Positions 18,143 to 27,887 of a stretch of 64,000 nt of DNA are shown one piece after another (the first letter of the stretch is position 1; every line of letters begins with the position of its first letter). The notes beneath the pieces were generated by a model that worked only from the letters and a program-made list of their open reading frames with translations, had not been told where the DNA came from and searched no databases. This DNA comes from Clostridium aestuarii. Its GTDB lineage: Bacteria > Bacillota > Clostridia > Clostridiales > Clostridiaceae. The stretch lies in contig NZ_JAPQER010000001.1 of the NCBI RefSeq assembly GCF_026735135.1, positions 875,500 to 939,499 of the forward strand, given 5' to 3'. The translations under genes were made by a program, and so were the position numbers.

Positions 18143-18505
18143 CTAGAATTTCAAACCAGCTTCTCTTGCACTTTCAGCAAGTTCTTTTATTCTACCATGA
18201 TATATATATCCGCCTCTATCGAAAACAACTTCTGTTATTCCTTCTTCGACAGCTCTCTTACCTATTAATTCTCCAACTATTTTAGCTGCTTCTTTATTAC
18301 TTCCAGATTTTCCTGAAAATTCTTTATCTACACTTGAAGCAGCAACTAAAGTTGTTCCAGCTATATCATCTATTATTTGAGCATATATATTTTTTTCACT
18401 TCTATATATTGCTAATCTAGGTCTTTCTGTTGTGCCAGATACTTTGTTACGTATTCTAAGATGACGTTTAATTCTAGCTTTTTTTCTATCGGTTTTCTTG
18501 AACAT
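18143..18505 (-). CDS. rplR: 50S ribosomal protein L18
   Basis: L18 binds 5S rRNA with L5. I start at the ATG at 18505 ([15 protein letters not shown]), eight bases after AAGGAG; a GTG three codons earlier lies within that ribosome site. The 120-residue product has [20 protein letters not shown] (about 30-50) and ends [26 protein letters not shown] in the family manner. Confidence 0.97.
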   Translation of the reverse strand: MFKKTDRKKARIKRHLRIRNKVSGTTERPRLAIYRSEKNIYAQIIDDIAGTTLVAASSVDKEFSGKSGSNKEAAKIVGELIGKRAVEEGITEVVFDRGGYIYHGRIKELAESAREAGLKF

Positions 18506-18533
18506 TATATTCACTCCTTTCTGCTGCTAATTA

Positions 18534-19073
18534 CTACTTACCTGATTTACCTTCTTTACGTCTTATAACTTCTCCAGCATATTTGATTCCTTTTCCTTTA
18601 TAAGGTTCTGGTTTTCTCCATACTCTTATATTAGCTGCAACAGATCCAACTAATTCTTTATCAATTCCACTAACAATTACTTTTGTTGTTTCTGGAACTG
18701 AATATTGTATACCTTCAACAGCTTTTATTTCAACTGGATGTGAATATCCAAGATTTAATACTAAACCTTTTCCTTTTAATTGAGCTTTATATCCAACACC
18801 ATTTAACTCTAAAGTTTTTTGATATCCTTGAGAAACTCCGATAACCATGTTGTTGACTAATGCTCTTGTTAGACCGTGAAGAGCTCTGTGTTGGGAAACA
18901 TCACTTGGTCTTGTAACAACAACTTTATTTTCTTCAACTTTTATATTTATATCTTTGTGCATTGTTTTTGCTAATTCACCTTTTGGACCTTTTACTGTAA
19001 CAACGTTATCTGTCGTTACAGTAACTGTAACTCCATTAGGTATTTCTACTGGAAGTTTTCCTACTCTTGACAT
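18534..19073 (-). CDS. rplF: 50S ribosomal protein L6
   Basis: L6 lies near the factor-binding site. The 179-residue protein opens [19 protein letters not shown] and carries both repeats, including [27 protein letters not shown] (about 87-113) and the C-terminal [27 protein letters not shown] signature. It follows rpsH, with a GGAGGTG ribosome site. Confidence 0.98.
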   Translation of the reverse strand: MSRVGKLPVEIPNGVTVTVTTDNVVTVKGPKGELAKTMHKDINIKVEENKVVVTRPSDVSQHRALHGLTRALVNNMVIGVSQGYQKTLELNGVGYKAQLKGKGLVLNLGYSHPVEIKAVEGIQYSVPETTKVIVSGIDKELVGSVAANIRVWRKPEPYKGKGIKYAGEVIRRKEGKSGK

Positions 19074-19098
19074 GATTGCACCTCCTATTCACGTTAAA

Positions 19099-19494
19099 TT
19101 ACCAAATGTAACAAATAACTTCTCCACCTAGTCCTAATTTTGTAGCTTCTTTATCTGTAACTATTCCTTTAGAAGTTGAAATCATTGCAACTCCTAATCC
19201 GTTTAACACTTTAGGAACACTATCTTTTTTACAATATACTCTTAAACCTGGTTTAGATATTCTCTTAAGACCAGTTATAACTCTTTCTTTTCCTTGATAC
19301 TTTAATGACATTCTTAACATTGGAACTGCTCCATCTGCATACTCCTCAACATCTTTAACGTATCCTTCTTTAAGTAATATATTAGCTAAAGCTTTTTTAA
19401 CATTTGATGACGGGAATTCAACAACTTCATGTCTAACTATATTTGCATTTCTTATACGAGTTAGCATGTCTGCAATAGGGTCTGTCATAACCAT
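19099..19494 (-). CDS. rpsH: 30S ribosomal protein S8
   Basis: S8 organises the central domain of 16S rRNA and in E. coli represses the spc operon by binding its mRNA. The 131-residue protein starts [17 protein letters not shown] and ends [19 protein letters not shown] ... [16 protein letters not shown] lies eight bases before the first of two close ATGs. Confidence 0.97.
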   Translation of the reverse strand: MVMTDPIADMLTRIRNANIVRHEVVEFPSSNVKKALANILLKEGYVKDVEEYADGAVPMLRMSLKYQGKERVITGLKRISKPGLRVYCKKDSVPKVLNGLGVAMISTSKGIVTDKEATKLGLGGEVICYIW

Positions 19495-19526
19495 CTATTA
19501 TGCCTCCTTTCTAATACTATATCTTT

Positions 19527-19712
19527 TTACCAACTAGCTTTTCTACATCCTGGAATTTGTCCTTTATATGCTAATTCTCTAAAGCAAATACGACATATTC
19601 CATATTTTTTCAAAACAGAATGTGGTCTTCCACATATTCTGCATCTAGTATACGCTCTACTTGAATATTTAGGCTCTTTTTTCCATTTTATAATCATCGC
19701 TTTACGTGCCAT
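19527..19712 (-). CDS. rpsZ: 30S ribosomal protein S14 type Z
   Basis: A 61-residue zinc-binding S14. The two CxxC pairs are intact (CRICGRPH at about 23-30 and CRICFREL at about 39-46), and the C-terminus [11 protein letters not shown] is typical. It lies between rplE and rpsH. No zinc-free paralogue is in the window. Confidence 0.98.
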   Translation of the reverse strand: MARKAMIIKWKKEPKYSSRAYTRCRICGRPHSVLKKYGICRICFRELAYKGQIPGCRKASW

Positions 19713-19726
19713 GTTATCCCTCCTTA

Positions 19727-20266
19727 TTACTGAGCAAATGGCATTCCAAGATATCTTAAAAGCTCTCTTGCTTCTTCATCAGTTTTAGCAGTAGTAACAA
19801 ATATGATATCCATACCTCTTACTTTATCGATTTTATCATATTCGATTTCTGGGAATATGATCTGTTCTTTCATGCCTAATGCATAATTTCCTCTGCCATC
19901 AAATGATTTAGCTGAAACACCTCTAAAATCTCTTACTCTTGGTAACGCTACATTCATTAATCTATCTGCAAACTCATACATCTTTGATTTTCTTAATGTA
20001 ACTTTACATCCTATTGGCATCTTTTCTCTTATCTTAAAGTTAGCTACTGATTTCTTCGCTCTAGTAACTATAGGTTTTTGTCCTGATATCATTTCTAAAT
20101 CAGCCATAGCTATTTCTATTACCTTAGAATTATCTTTAGCTTCTCCTATACCCATGTTAATAACTATTTTTTCAAGTTTTGGAGCTTCCATTATATTTTT
20201 ATATCCAAACTTCTCCATTAGGGCCGGTACTACTTCATTATTATATTTTTGTTGTAGTCTATCCAT
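19727..20266 (-). CDS. rplE: 50S ribosomal protein L5
   Basis: L5 binds 5S rRNA and contacts P-site tRNA. The 179-residue protein has [14 protein letters not shown] (about 30-43), [20 protein letters not shown] (about 75-94) and the end [28 protein letters not shown]. It follows rplX, with AAGGAGG before the ATG. Confidence 0.98.
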   Translation of the reverse strand: MDRLQQKYNNEVVPALMEKFGYKNIMEAPKLEKIVINMGIGEAKDNSKVIEIAMADLEMISGQKPIVTRAKKSVANFKIREKMPIGCKVTLRKSKMYEFADRLMNVALPRVRDFRGVSAKSFDGRGNYALGMKEQIIFPEIEYDKIDKVRGMDIIFVTTAKTDEEARELLRYLGMPFAQ

Positions 20267-20288
20267 TAAGTAAACCTCCTTTCAACGC

Positions 20289-20606
20289 CTAAAGTATTTC
20301 TCCGCACTTTTTGCAAATTCTAACTTTAGTTCCATCGTCTAAAAGTTTCTTACTAATTCTTGTAGCAGAATTACATTTAGTACAATGTAACATAACTTTT
20401 GAACTATTTATTGGTGCTTCTTTTTTAACAATTCCACCTTGCATATTTTCTCTATTAGGTTTTACATGTTTAGTAACAATATTAACATCTTTAACCAAAA
20501 CTTTTCCAGTTTTTGGATAAACTTTTAAAACCTCGCTTATTTTACCTTTGTCTTTACCTGAAACAACAACTACTTTATCTGTTCTTCTTACATGCACTTT
20601 TGCCAT
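20289..20606 (-). CDS. rplX: 50S ribosomal protein L24
   Basis: L24 starts large-subunit assembly. Start chosen at 20606 (MAKVHVRRTDKVVVVSGKDKG): AAGGAGGTGG lies just before it, while an in-frame GTG three codons upstream is part of that site. The 105-residue product has the KOW motif (about 7-35), NIVTKHVKPN, and four cysteines in its C-terminal half (CTKC ... CKKC), a feature of many clostridial L24 proteins. Confidence 0.97.
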   Translation of the reverse strand: MAKVHVRRTDKVVVVSGKDKGKISEVLKVYPKTGKVLVKDVNIVTKHVKPNRENMQGGIVKKEAPINSSKVMLHCTKCNSATRISKKLLDDGTKVRICKKCGEIL

Positions 20607-20622
20607 CGTAGCCACCTCCTTT

Positions 20623-20997
20623 TTATAGAACTTCAGGTGCTAATGATAAAATTTTATTGAATTCTTTATCTTTTTCTCTTAATTCTCTTGCAATTGTTCC
20701 AAATATACGTGTTCCTTTTGGCTGTTTATCATCTTTAATAATAACAGCAGCATTTTCATCAAATTTTATGTAAGAACCATCAAGTCTTCTTGTTCCTTTT
20801 TTAGTTCTAACAATAACAGCTTTAACTACTTCTCCCTTTTTAACAACACCGCCTGGTGTTGCACTCTTAACGCTAGCAACTATTATATCTCCAACATTAC
20901 CATATTTTCTTTTTGAACCGCCCAAAACTCTGATACACATAATTTCTTTTGCTCCAGTGTTATCTGCTACTTTTAAGCGTGTTTGTGGCTGTATCAT
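20623..20997 (-). CDS. rplN: 50S ribosomal protein L14
   Basis: L14 forms an intersubunit bridge. Start chosen at 20997 ([18 protein letters not shown]), seven bases after AAGGAGG; a TTG six codons upstream would put the ribosome site inside the gene. The protein shows the conserved block [15 protein letters not shown] (about 37-51) and [21 protein letters not shown] at the end. Confidence 0.97.
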   Translation of the reverse strand: MIQPQTRLKVADNTGAKEIMCIRVLGGSKRKYGNVGDIIVASVKSATPGGVVKKGEVVKAVIVRTKKGTRRLDGSYIKFDENAAVIIKDDKQPKGTRIFGTIARELREKDKEFNKILSLAPEVL

Positions 20998-21023
20998 GCA
21001 TATGCCTCCTTTCAATCATTGAA

Positions 21024-21278
21024 TTATTTTGCTTTTTCAACGATTTGTACTAATCTCCATCTTTTATCTCTTGATAATGGTCTTGTTTCCATTATTAAAA
21101 CTTTATCATTAACTCTAGCTTCATTATTTTCATCATGAGCTTTAAACTTTTTAGTTCTATTCATTGTCTTACCATATAATGGGTGACGGACTTTATTTTC
21201 AACTGCAACTACAATAGTTTTTTCCATTTTATCTGAAACAACTCTACCTATTCTAGTTTTTCGGTTTCCTCTTTCCAC
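21024..21278 (-). CDS. rpsQ: 30S ribosomal protein S17
   Basis: An early-binding OB-fold protein of the small subunit, 84 residues. It has [41 protein letters not shown] and [17 protein letters not shown] ending ([21 protein letters not shown]). It follows rpmC, with an AGGAGG site. Confidence 0.98.
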   Translation of the reverse strand: MERGNRKTRIGRVVSDKMEKTIVVAVENKVRHPLYGKTMNRTKKFKAHDENNEARVNDKVLIMETRPLSRDKRWRLVQIVEKAK

Positions 21279-21301
21279 TTGGTAATCCTCCTTTCGGTAT
21301 A

Positions 21302-21514
21302 CTATTGGTCAAGTGCTTGTAATTCTTTTTCTCTAAGTATTGTTTTAACTTGAGCTATTGACTTCTTAACCTGTTTTATTCTTACTGGGTTTTCAAGTTG
21401 GCCAGTTGCTAATTGAAATCTTAAATTAAATAACTCGGCCTTTAAGTCATTTACTTTTACAATTAAATCTTGAGAAGAATTTTGTTTTAATTCTTTTAAA
21501 TCATTAGCCCTCAT
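21302..21514 (-). CDS. rpmC: 50S ribosomal protein L29
   Basis: L29 lies at the tunnel exit, where chaperones and SRP dock. The 70-residue helical hairpin protein has [27 protein letters not shown], the family signature. Its start overlaps the last 11 bases of rplP, so the ribosome site lies inside rplP (GGTGGTGAAG). Confidence 0.97.
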   Translation of the reverse strand: MRANDLKELKQNSSQDLIVKVNDLKAELFNLRFQLATGQLENPVRIKQVKKSIAQVKTILREKELQALDQ

Positions 21515-21947
21515 TTACTTCACCACCCATTTGTTCAAAATCTCTTCTTGTAACGAACTTAGTCTTCATTGGTAACTTATGTGAAGCAAGTCTCATCGCT
21601 TCTCTAGCTACATCTTCTGGAACTCCAGAAAGTTCAAATAATACTCTGCCTGGTTTAACTACAGCAGCCCAATATTCTACTGAACCTTTACCTTTACCCA
21701 TACGAGTTTCAGCTGGAGTTGCAGTTACTGGCTTATCTGGGAAAACCTTAATCCAAAGTTTTCCTCCTCTTTTAATGTATCTATTTATTGCTACTCTGGC
21801 AGCTTCAATTTGGTTACTTGTCATCCAAGAACATGCAGTCGCTTGAATACCATAATCACCATATGCAAGGAAATTTCCTCTTGTTGCTTTTCCTCTCATT
21901 TTGCCACGATGTTGTTTACGATGTTTTACTCTTTTTGGCATCAACAT
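21504..21947 (-). CDS. rplP: 50S ribosomal protein L16
   Basis: L16 helps place A-site tRNA on the large subunit. The 147-residue protein begins [19 protein letters not shown] and has the [13 protein letters not shown] and [18 protein letters not shown] blocks (about 24-37 and 84-101). AAGGAGG is eight bases before the ATG. It overlaps rpmC. Confidence 0.98.
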   Translation of the reverse strand: MLMPKRVKHRKQHRGKMRGKATRGNFLAYGDYGIQATACSWMTSNQIEAARVAINRYIKRGGKLWIKVFPDKPVTATPAETRMGKGKGSVEYWAAVVKPGRVLFELSGVPEDVAREAMRLASHKLPMKTKFVTRRDFEQMGGEVNEG

Positions 21948-21965
21948 AACTTATTCCTCCTTCCT

Positions 21966-22640
21966 TTATTTGTTAACTTCCTGCACTTTTTCCTCTTTAA
22001 CTTTTTTTGTTGGAAGAATTTCCCCTCTATATACCCAAACTTTAACACCTATTTTTCCGTATGTTGTATCTGCTTCAGCAAATCCATAATCTATATCAGC
22101 TCTTAATGTTTGAAGAGGAATTGTACCTTCATGATATTGCTCAGTTCTAGCTATTTCAGCTCCTCCAAGTCTACCTGCGCAAGCAGTTTTAACACCTTTA
22201 ACTCCGCTTCTCATAGCTCTTTGAATTGTTTGCTTCATAGCTCTTCTAAATGAAATTCTTCTTTCAAGTTGTTGAGCAACATTTTCAGCCATTAATTGTG
22301 CATTACCTTCTGGTCTCTTAACTTCAACAATATTGATTATAACATTTTTCTCTGTTACCATCTTAAGAAGTTCTTTTTTTAATGCTTCTATACCTTTTCC
22401 ACCTTTTCCTATTAACATTCCAGGTTTAGCAGTATATATATTAAGCTTAACTCTTTTTGGAGTTCTTTCAATTTCTATTTTAGAAACACCAGCTGTATAA
22501 GCTCTTTTCTTTACATATTTTCTTATTTCATTATCTTCTATTAAATTATCTGCAAAATTCTTGCTGTTTGCATACCATTTAGCATCCCAGTCTTTTATTA
22601 CGCCGACTCTGAGCCCATGTGGATGTACTTTTTGTCCCAC
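21966..22640 (-). CDS. rpsC: 30S ribosomal protein S3
   Basis: S3 lies at the mRNA entry and binds RNA with a KH domain. The 224-residue protein opens [24 protein letters not shown], has the KH loop [16 protein letters not shown] (about 73-88) and the C-terminal domain with [19 protein letters not shown] (about 149-167). It lies between rplV and rplP. Confidence 0.98.
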   Translation of the reverse strand: MGQKVHPHGLRVGVIKDWDAKWYANSKNFADNLIEDNEIRKYVKKRAYTAGVSKIEIERTPKRVKLNIYTAKPGMLIGKGGKGIEALKKELLKMVTEKNVIINIVEVKRPEGNAQLMAENVAQQLERRISFRRAMKQTIQRAMRSGVKGVKTACAGRLGGAEIARTEQYHEGTIPLQTLRADIDYGFAEADTTYGKIGVKVWVYRGEILPTKKVKEEKVQEVNK

Positions 22641-22655
22641 TCTATATCCCTCCTT

Positions 22656-22991
22656 CTATATTCTTTCTTTTACTACTAATGTAATATGAGAAGTTCTTTT
22701 CATTATTGAATATGCTCTACCTTGTGCACGTGGCTTAAATCTCTTAAGTGTTGGTCCTTGATTAGCATAAGCCTCTGCAACATATAATTTATTAACATCT
22801 AAGTTAAAGTTATTTTCTGCATTAGCTACAGCTGATTTTAACACTTTGTTAATTTCAACTGCTGCATCTTTGGGAGTATATTTTAATATAGCAAAAGCTT
22901 CTCTAATATTTTTGCCTCTTACTAAATCAAGAACTATTCTTACTTTTCTTGGAGACATTCTTACATATTTTGCTATAGCTCTAGCTTCCAT
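22656..22991 (-). CDS. rplV: 50S ribosomal protein L22
   Basis: L22 lines the exit tunnel; its beta-hairpin is the site of macrolide-resistance changes. The 111-residue protein starts [26 protein letters not shown] and has the hairpin region [22 protein letters not shown] (about 80-101), which looks wild type with no insertion. Confidence 0.98.
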   Translation of the reverse strand: MEARAIAKYVRMSPRKVRIVLDLVRGKNIREAFAILKYTPKDAAVEINKVLKSAVANAENNFNLDVNKLYVAEAYANQGPTLKRFKPRAQGRAYSIMKRTSHITLVVKERI

Positions 22992-23012
22992 TTTTGTTCC
23001 TCCTTCCTACGA

Positions 23013-23297
23013 CTATCTTACACGTGATGATTTTTCACTTTTATCTATGTGCCCTTTAAATGTTCTTGTTAAAACAAATTCACCCAATTTATGTCCTACC
23101 ATATCTTCACTTATATAAACAGGAACATGTTTTCTACCATCATGGACAGCTATAGTGTGACCTATCATTTGAGGAAATATTGTTGATGATCTTGACCAAG
23201 TCTTTATAACTTTCTTTTCACCTTTTTCATTCATTTCCTCAATTTTTTCTAATAAAGATTCTTTTACGTAAGGTCCCTTTTTTAATGATCTACTCAA
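23013..23297 (-). CDS. rpsS: 30S ribosomal protein S19
   Basis: S19 sits in the head with S13. The 94-residue protein begins [11 protein letters not shown], has [30 protein letters not shown] (about 34-63) and ends in a basic tail. AAAGGAGG precedes the ATG. Confidence 0.98.
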   Translation of the reverse strand: MSRSLKKGPYVKESLLEKIEEMNEKGEKKVIKTWSRSSTIFPQMIGHTIAVHDGRKHVPVYISEDMVGHKLGEFVLTRTFKGHIDKSEKSSRVR

Positions 23298-23370
23298 TTT
23301 AGCGTCCTCCTTTCATGAGTTTTAAGAATACAGGAAGAGAACTTTCATTCTCTCCTTTTCTATTTAATTA

Positions 23371-24204
23371 TTATTTTTGTCCTCTTTTTTTAACGATCAT
23401 TCTATCTGAATATTTTTTGTTCTTTCTAGTCTTGTATCCAAGAGTAGGTTTACCCCATGGAGTAACAGGACCTGGACGTCCAACTGGAGATTTACCTTCT
23501 CCACCACCATGTGGGTGATCGTTAGGGTTCATTACAGATCCTCTGACAGTTGGTCTGAATCCCATATGTCTTTTTCTTCCTGCTTTACCTATGTGTATAA
23601 TATCATTTGTTACATTAGAAACTGTTCCTATAGTAGCTCTGCACTCAATTCTTACATATCTCATTTCGCCACTTGGAAGTCTTAATGTCGCATGGTTACC
23701 TTCTTTAGCCATAAGTTGCGCTGATGTTCCAGCCGCTCTAACCATTTGACCGCCTTTACCAACTTGTAATTCTATGTTATGAACTACTGTACCTAATGGC
23801 ATATTCTTTAATGGTAGTGCATTACCAGGTTTGATATCAGCATCAACACCAGATGCAACTGCATCCCCAACTTTTAATCCTACTGGTGCAATTATATATC
23901 TTTTTTCTCCATCAGCATAATTTAAAAGTGCTATGTATGCTGTTCTGTTTGGATCATATTCTATACTAGCAACCTTTGCTGGTATTCCATCTTTATTTCT
24001 TTTAAAATCAATTATTCTGTATTTTTTCTTTTCTCCACCACCACGATGACGAACAGTTATTCTACCCATATTGTTTCTACCAGCATTCTTCTTTATTGTA
24101 ACAAGAAGTGATTTTTCTGGTTTACTAGTAGTTATTTCTTCGAAAGTAGGAACTGTCATATGTCTTCTTGAAGGTGTAGTTGGCCTAAACTTTTTAACTG
24201 CCAT
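23371..24204 (-). CDS. rplB: 50S ribosomal protein L2
   Basis: L2 is the most conserved large-subunit protein and is needed for peptidyl transfer. The 277-residue protein has the N-terminal SPGRR-like basic start ([20 protein letters not shown]), [11 protein letters not shown], and the C-terminal [19 protein letters not shown] (about 221-239) with the histidine at the catalytic centre. The gap to rplW (about 70 bp) is longer than elsewhere in the operon. Confidence 0.98.
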   Translation of the reverse strand: MAVKKFRPTTPSRRHMTVPTFEEITTSKPEKSLLVTIKKNAGRNNMGRITVRHRGGGEKKKYRIIDFKRNKDGIPAKVASIEYDPNRTAYIALLNYADGEKRYIIAPVGLKVGDAVASGVDADIKPGNALPLKNMPLGTVVHNIELQVGKGGQMVRAAGTSAQLMAKEGNHATLRLPSGEMRYVRIECRATIGTVSNVTNDIIHIGKAGRKRHMGFRPTVRGSVMNPNDHPHGGGEGKSPVGRPGPVTPWGKPTLGYKTRKNKKYSDRMIVKKRGQK

Positions 24205-24275
24205 CTATATTCCCTCCTTCTTGCCGCTTATCTGGCACTCCGCCAATAACTGCTTTTTAAGTTGTTTCTTTGAAT

Positions 24276-24569
24276 TTACATTCCTTCAAAGAATTCTATT
24301 GTTTTACTCTCTGGAGTTAAGGTAATCATCGCTTTTTTATAATCAGCTCTTTTTCCTACATGTACTCCAACTCTTTTAATTTTTCCCATAACTTTTACAG
24401 TGTTTACTTTTTCAATTTTCACATCAAATATTTCTTCAGCTGCTCTTTTGATTTGAGATTTATTAGCATGTATATCTACAATGAAGGTGTATTTTCTATC
24501 TGCCATATCAGACATGCTTTTTTCAGTTATTACTGGTCTTCTTATAATATCATAACTGTTTTTCATCAT
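24276..24569 (-). CDS. rplW: 50S ribosomal protein L23
   Basis: L23 is the main docking site for trigger factor and SRP at the tunnel exit. The 97-residue protein begins [13 protein letters not shown] after a short lead, and has [29 protein letters not shown] (about 33-60). Its start touches the end of rplD at one base (24569), so the two are translationally coupled. Confidence 0.97.
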   Translation of the reverse strand: MMKNSYDIIRRPVITEKSMSDMADRKYTFIVDIHANKSQIKRAAEEIFDVKIEKVNTVKVMGKIKRVGVHVGKRADYKKAMITLTPESKTIEFFEGM

Positions 24570-25189
24570 TATGCATACACCTCCTCAATCTTAGCAATTG
24601 CTTCTTTTGTAACGATAAATTTATCGTATTTTAATATGTCATATACATTTAAATTATTAACTGGCACTACTATTGAACCTTCAATATTTCTTACTGATTT
24701 GTAAATATTTTCATTGCTTTCTGGTACAACGATTAAAGCCTTTTTAGTTTGGAAAGCATTAATCATTTTAACCATTTCTTTAGTTTTAGGTGTATCTAAT
24801 TCCAAGTTTTCTAAAACTACTATTTCACCTTCAGCAACTTTGCTACTTAAAGCTGATTTCATAGCTACTCTTCTCATTGATTTTGGAATTGACATTCTAT
24901 ATTCTCTTGGTTTTGGTGCAAATACAACTCCACCATGAATCCATTGTGCTGCTCTTATTGAACCCTGTCTTGCTCTACCAGTTCCTTTTTGTCTCCAAGG
25001 TTTTCTTCCACCTCCAGAAACTTCAGATCTAGTTTTAGTTGATTGAGTTCCTTGTCTTTTATTTGCAAGTTGTGCAACAACAACTTGATGTAAAGCATTT
25101 TCATTCACTTCAAATGCAAATATGCTGTCAGATAATTGAATATCTCCAACCTTTTGTCCTTCTCTGTTAAATAAATCTACTGTTGGCAT
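24569..25189 (-). CDS. rplD: 50S ribosomal protein L4
   Basis: L4 reaches into the exit tunnel with a basic loop and represses the S10 operon in E. coli. Start set at 25189 ([17 protein letters not shown]); the frame extends seven codons upstream, but AAGGAGGATAT lies in that part. The 206-residue protein has the loop region [26 protein letters not shown] (about 54-79). Confidence 0.97.
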   Translation of the reverse strand: MPTVDLFNREGQKVGDIQLSDSIFAFEVNENALHQVVVAQLANKRQGTQSTKTRSEVSGGGRKPWRQKGTGRARQGSIRAAQWIHGGVVFAPKPREYRMSIPKSMRRVAMKSALSSKVAEGEIVVLENLELDTPKTKEMVKMINAFQTKKALIVVPESNENIYKSVRNIEGSIVVPVNNLNVYDILKYDKFIVTKEAIAKIEEVYA

Positions 25190-25215
25190 CCTATATCCTC
25201 CTTTCCTCAAAAACT

Positions 25216-25845
25216 TTAAGCTTTCACTGTATCTCTAATTACAATGTAGCCTTTATTTGATCCTGGTACTCCACCTTTTATCAAGATGATATTTTTTTCT
25301 GGCATAATTTTAACAACTTCAAGATTTAAAACAGTTGTTTTCTTATTTCCCATATGTCCTGGCATTTTCATGTTTTTAAATGTTCTTGATGGGTCTGAAG
25401 CTGCACCCATTGAGCCCGGTGCTCTATGGAATTTTGATCCATGACTCATAGGTCCTCTTGAAAAATTCCATCTTTTTATAACGCCTTGGAATCCCTTACC
25501 TTTAGAAGTTCCTGTTACGTCTACCTTATCTCCTACTTCAAAAACATCAGTTTTAATTTCACTTCCAACTTCATATCCATCGATGTTTTCAACTTTAAAT
25601 TCCTTAACTATTCTCTTTGCAGATACTCCCGCCTTAGCAAAATGTCCTTTTCTTGGCTTGTTTGCTAATTTTTCTCTTATATCTTCAAATCCTACTTGTA
25701 TAGCATCATATCCATCATTTTCTACAGTTTTCTTTTGAAGAACTGCACATGGACCTGCTTCTATAACTGTAACTGGAATCACTTTACCATTTTCATCAAA
25801 GATTTGAGTCATTCCAAGTTTTCTACCAATTATTGCTTTTTTCAT
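25216..25845 (-). CDS. rplC: 50S ribosomal protein L3
   Basis: L3 helps nucleate large-subunit assembly, with a loop reaching the peptidyl transferase centre. The 209-residue protein opens [19 protein letters not shown] and has [27 protein letters not shown] (about 118-145). It follows rpsJ; AGGAGGTG precedes the ATG. Confidence 0.98.
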   Translation of the reverse strand: MKKAIIGRKLGMTQIFDENGKVIPVTVIEAGPCAVLQKKTVENDGYDAIQVGFEDIREKLANKPRKGHFAKAGVSAKRIVKEFKVENIDGYEVGSEIKTDVFEVGDKVDVTGTSKGKGFQGVIKRWNFSRGPMSHGSKFHRAPGSMGAASDPSRTFKNMKMPGHMGNKKTTVLNLEVVKIMPEKNIILIKGGVPGSNKGYIVIRDTVKA

Positions 25846-25917
25846 TTCAGCACCTCCTAAAATATTAGTGGATCACAATGTCTGCAATCATAACATCTCA
25901 TGATTTTTTTGTGGTAA

Positions 25918-26226
25918 CTATAGTTTTATTTCAATATCTACACCTGCTGGTAAATCTAATCTCATTAAAGCATCAACAGTTTTTGGTGATGGGCTTAATA
26001 TATCTATTAGTCTCTTATGAGTTCTAATTTCAAATTGTTCTCTTGAATCTTTATATTTATGAGTAGCTCTTAATATTGTAACCACATCTTTTTCAGTAGG
26101 TAGTGGCACTGGTCCTGCTACTTTAGCTCCTGTATTCTTTGCAGTTTCAACAATTTTTTCAGCTGATTGATCTAAAATACTATGATCAAAAGCTTTTAAT
26201 CTAATTCTTATTTTTTGACTTGCCAT
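25918..26226 (-). CDS. rpsJ: 30S ribosomal protein S10 (NusE)
   Basis: S10 is a head protein and, as NusE, couples to NusG in transcription. The 102-residue protein has [24 protein letters not shown] and [38 protein letters not shown]. It is the first gene of the S10-spc-alpha cluster, with its own promoter (26431-26459) and a structured leader of about 200 nt. Confidence 0.98.
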   Translation of the reverse strand: MASQKIRIRLKAFDHSILDQSAEKIVETAKNTGAKVAGPVPLPTEKDVVTILRATHKYKDSREQFEIRTHKRLIDILSPSPKTVDALMRLDLPAGVDIEIKL

Positions 26227-26424
26227 TTTTTATTCCCTCCTTTTCATAACTCTTTAAATTCGTAAACATAACTCCAGTGTTGTGTAAACTGTTCCAGGTG
26301 TTGCATCATTTTTATCAACACCATAACATAACACTGCCGCCTGATTCAAGATCAAGCATGCTCAGCTAAGAATACCCTGGATTATCCAGCAACCTCTTGC
26401 TTCATCGCTGTTTCATGTCACAAC
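26227..26424 (-). promoter_or_regulatory. Structured 5' leader of the S10 operon
   Basis: About 200 nt without a gene between the promoter and rpsJ. Several helices can be drawn in minus-strand RNA: GCAA/TTGC (26389-26400), CTGG/CCAG (26377-26389), and a CAGTGTT/AACACTG closing stem (26275-26281 with 26330-26336) that encloses GGTGTTG/CAACACC (26297-26303 with 26316-26322). The GAAAAGGAGGG ribosome site follows. Such a compact, GC-richer leader in an AT-rich genome suggests ribosomal-protein autocontrol. I cannot say if it belongs to a named clostridial leader family. Confidence 0.55.
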
Positions 26425-26430
26425 TCTTAT

Positions 26431-26459
26431 ATTGTATAATATTTTTTTTCATTTGACAA
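26431..26459 (-). promoter_or_regulatory. Sigma-A promoter of the S10 operon
   Basis: On the minus strand TTGTCA (26454-26459), a 17-bp A-rich spacer, TACAAT (26431-26436). It lies between the tuf terminator and rpsJ. Confidence 0.75.
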
Positions 26460-26540
26460 GTATTTTTTATCTTTTATCATAAATTCCTTAATTATTATTA
26501 ATTATCCTTTATAAAACAATTATTTTCAGATTTTTTAAAC

Positions 26541-26590
26541 AAAAAGAGAAGGGTTTCCCCCTCTCCCTTTTATAATAAAGGCCTTTATTA
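26541..26590 (-). terminator. Terminator region after the first tuf copy
   Basis: Two hairpins in a row: an 18-base perfect palindrome TAATAAAGGCCTTTATTA (26573-26590), then a G/C-rich stem AAAAGGGAGAGGG with CCCTTCTCTTTTT (26541-26571) followed by T-rich DNA on the minus strand. They close the L7Ae-rpsL-rpsG-fusA-tuf transcript before the S10 promoter. Confidence 0.8.
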
Positions 26591-26620
26591 ATTAAAATCT
26601 TTTTTAATTAAACTTTATCA

Positions 26621-27821
26621 AAAATTATTCTATTATTGTAGTAACAACTCCTGAACCTACTGTTCTTCCACCTTCTCTGATAGCGAATCTTAGGTTTTCT
26701 TCCATTGCTACTTGTGTAATTAATTCAACTGTCATATCTATATGATCTCCTGGCATTACCATTTCTGCTCCATCTGGTAAATCTATTGATCCTGTAACGT
26801 CTGTTGTTCTGAAATAAAATTGTGGTCTGTATCCATTAAAGAATGGAGTATGTCTTCCACCTTCTTCTTTCTTTAATACATATACTTGACCTACAAATTT
26901 CTTGTGTGGTGTTACTGTTCCTGGTTGTGCTAATACTTGACCTCTTTCGATTTCAGCTCTTTGAACACCTCTTAATAATGCTCCTATGTTATCTCCTGCC
27001 ATCGCTTCGTCAAGCATCTTTCTGAACATTTCTACTCCTGTTATAGTTGTGCTTCCAACTTCTTCTTTCATTCCAACGATTTCTACTACATCGCCTACGT
27101 GAAGTATTCCTCTTTCAACTCTTCCAGTTGCAACTGTTCCTCTTCCTGTGATTGTGAATACATCTTCTACTGGCATTAAGAATGGTTTGTCAGTTTCTCT
27201 TTCTGGTGTTGGTATGTATTCATCTACTGCTGCCATTAATTCTAAAATACATTCGTCTTTTCCTTGTTCTATTGCTTCTAATGCTGATCCTGTTACTACT
27301 GGACAGTCATCTCCATCAAATCCATATTCGCTTAATAATTCTCTTACTTCCATTTCTACTAATTCTAATAATTCTGGATCATCTACTTGGTCTGATTTGT
27401 TTAAGAATACTACTATATGTTTAACACCTACTCTTGATGCTAATAGTATATGTTCTCTTGTTTGTGGCATTGGACCATCTGCTGCTGATACTACTAAGAT
27501 AGCTCCATCCATTTGTGCTGCTCCTGTTATCATGTTCTTTACATAGTCAGCATGTCCTGGACAGTCAACGTGTGCATAATGTCTGTTTTCTGTTTCATAT
27601 TCAACATGTGCTGTGTTGATTGTAATTCCTCTTTCTTTTTCTTCTGGAGCTTTATCTATGTCTTCATAGTTTTGTACTTCTGCTCCACCTGCTTTTGCTA
27701 ATGTCATTGTGATTGCTGCTGTTGTTGTTGTTTTACCATGATCTACGTGTCCTATTGTACCAATGTTAACATGTGGTTTAGTTCTTTCAAACTTTGCTCT
27801 TGCCATTCTTTATTCCTCCTA
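26621..27821. repeat. Long direct repeat (tuf copy 1)
   Basis: About 1.2 kb matching 42641-43841 with two differences seen by eye: 27624 versus 43644 inside the gene and 27808 versus 43828 just before the start. The copies are 16,020 bp apart in the same direction. Confidence 0.93.
26625..27806 (-). CDS. tuf: Elongation factor Tu, copy 1
   Basis: EF-Tu brings aminoacyl-tRNA to the ribosome as a GTP complex. The 393-residue protein has the G motifs GHVDHGKTT (about 18-26), DCPGHADY (about 78-85) and NKSDQVD (about 133), then domains 2 and 3. It is 82 bp downstream of fusA in the str operon. By eye it differs from the second copy at 42645 by one silent base within the gene (27624, ATT for ATC), so the proteins are identical. 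Confidence 0.99.
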   Translation of the reverse strand: MARAKFERTKPHVNIGTIGHVDHGKTTTTAAITMTLAKAGGAEVQNYEDIDKAPEEKERGITINTAHVEYETENRHYAHVDCPGHADYVKNMITGAAQMDGAILVVSAADGPMPQTREHILLASRVGVKHIVVFLNKSDQVDDPELLELVEMEVRELLSEYGFDGDDCPVVTGSALEAIEQGKDECILELMAAVDEYIPTPERETDKPFLMPVEDVFTITGRGTVATGRVERGILHVGDVVEIVGMKEEVGSTTITGVEMFRKMLDEAMAGDNIGALLRGVQRAEIERGQVLAQPGTVTPHKKFVGQVYVLKKEEGGRHTPFFNGYRPQFYFRTTDVTGSIDLPDGAEMVMPGDHIDMTVELITQVAMEENLRFAIREGGRTVGSGVVTTIIE

Positions 27822-27887
27822 ATCAATAATTTATTTTAATTTATATTTTATTGTTTTTTATTACTAAAATATGTTTTAATTCAAAAA

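Noticed and set aside
17653..18285. Plus-strand frame of 210 codons opposite rpsE and rplR
   Set aside because: It is a shadow of two strongly conserved ribosomal genes, with a composition typical of reversed coding sequence.
23504..23520. CRISPR or other regular repeat arrays anywhere in the window
   Set aside because: None found; repeated words here are coding repeats such as glycine and histidine codons in rplB.
27148..27546. Antisense 132-codon frame opposite tuf, also seen opposite the second copy (43168-43566)
   Set aside because: It exists only because the tuf codons on the other strand avoid stops; it has no ribosome site, and its conservation follows from tuf identity.
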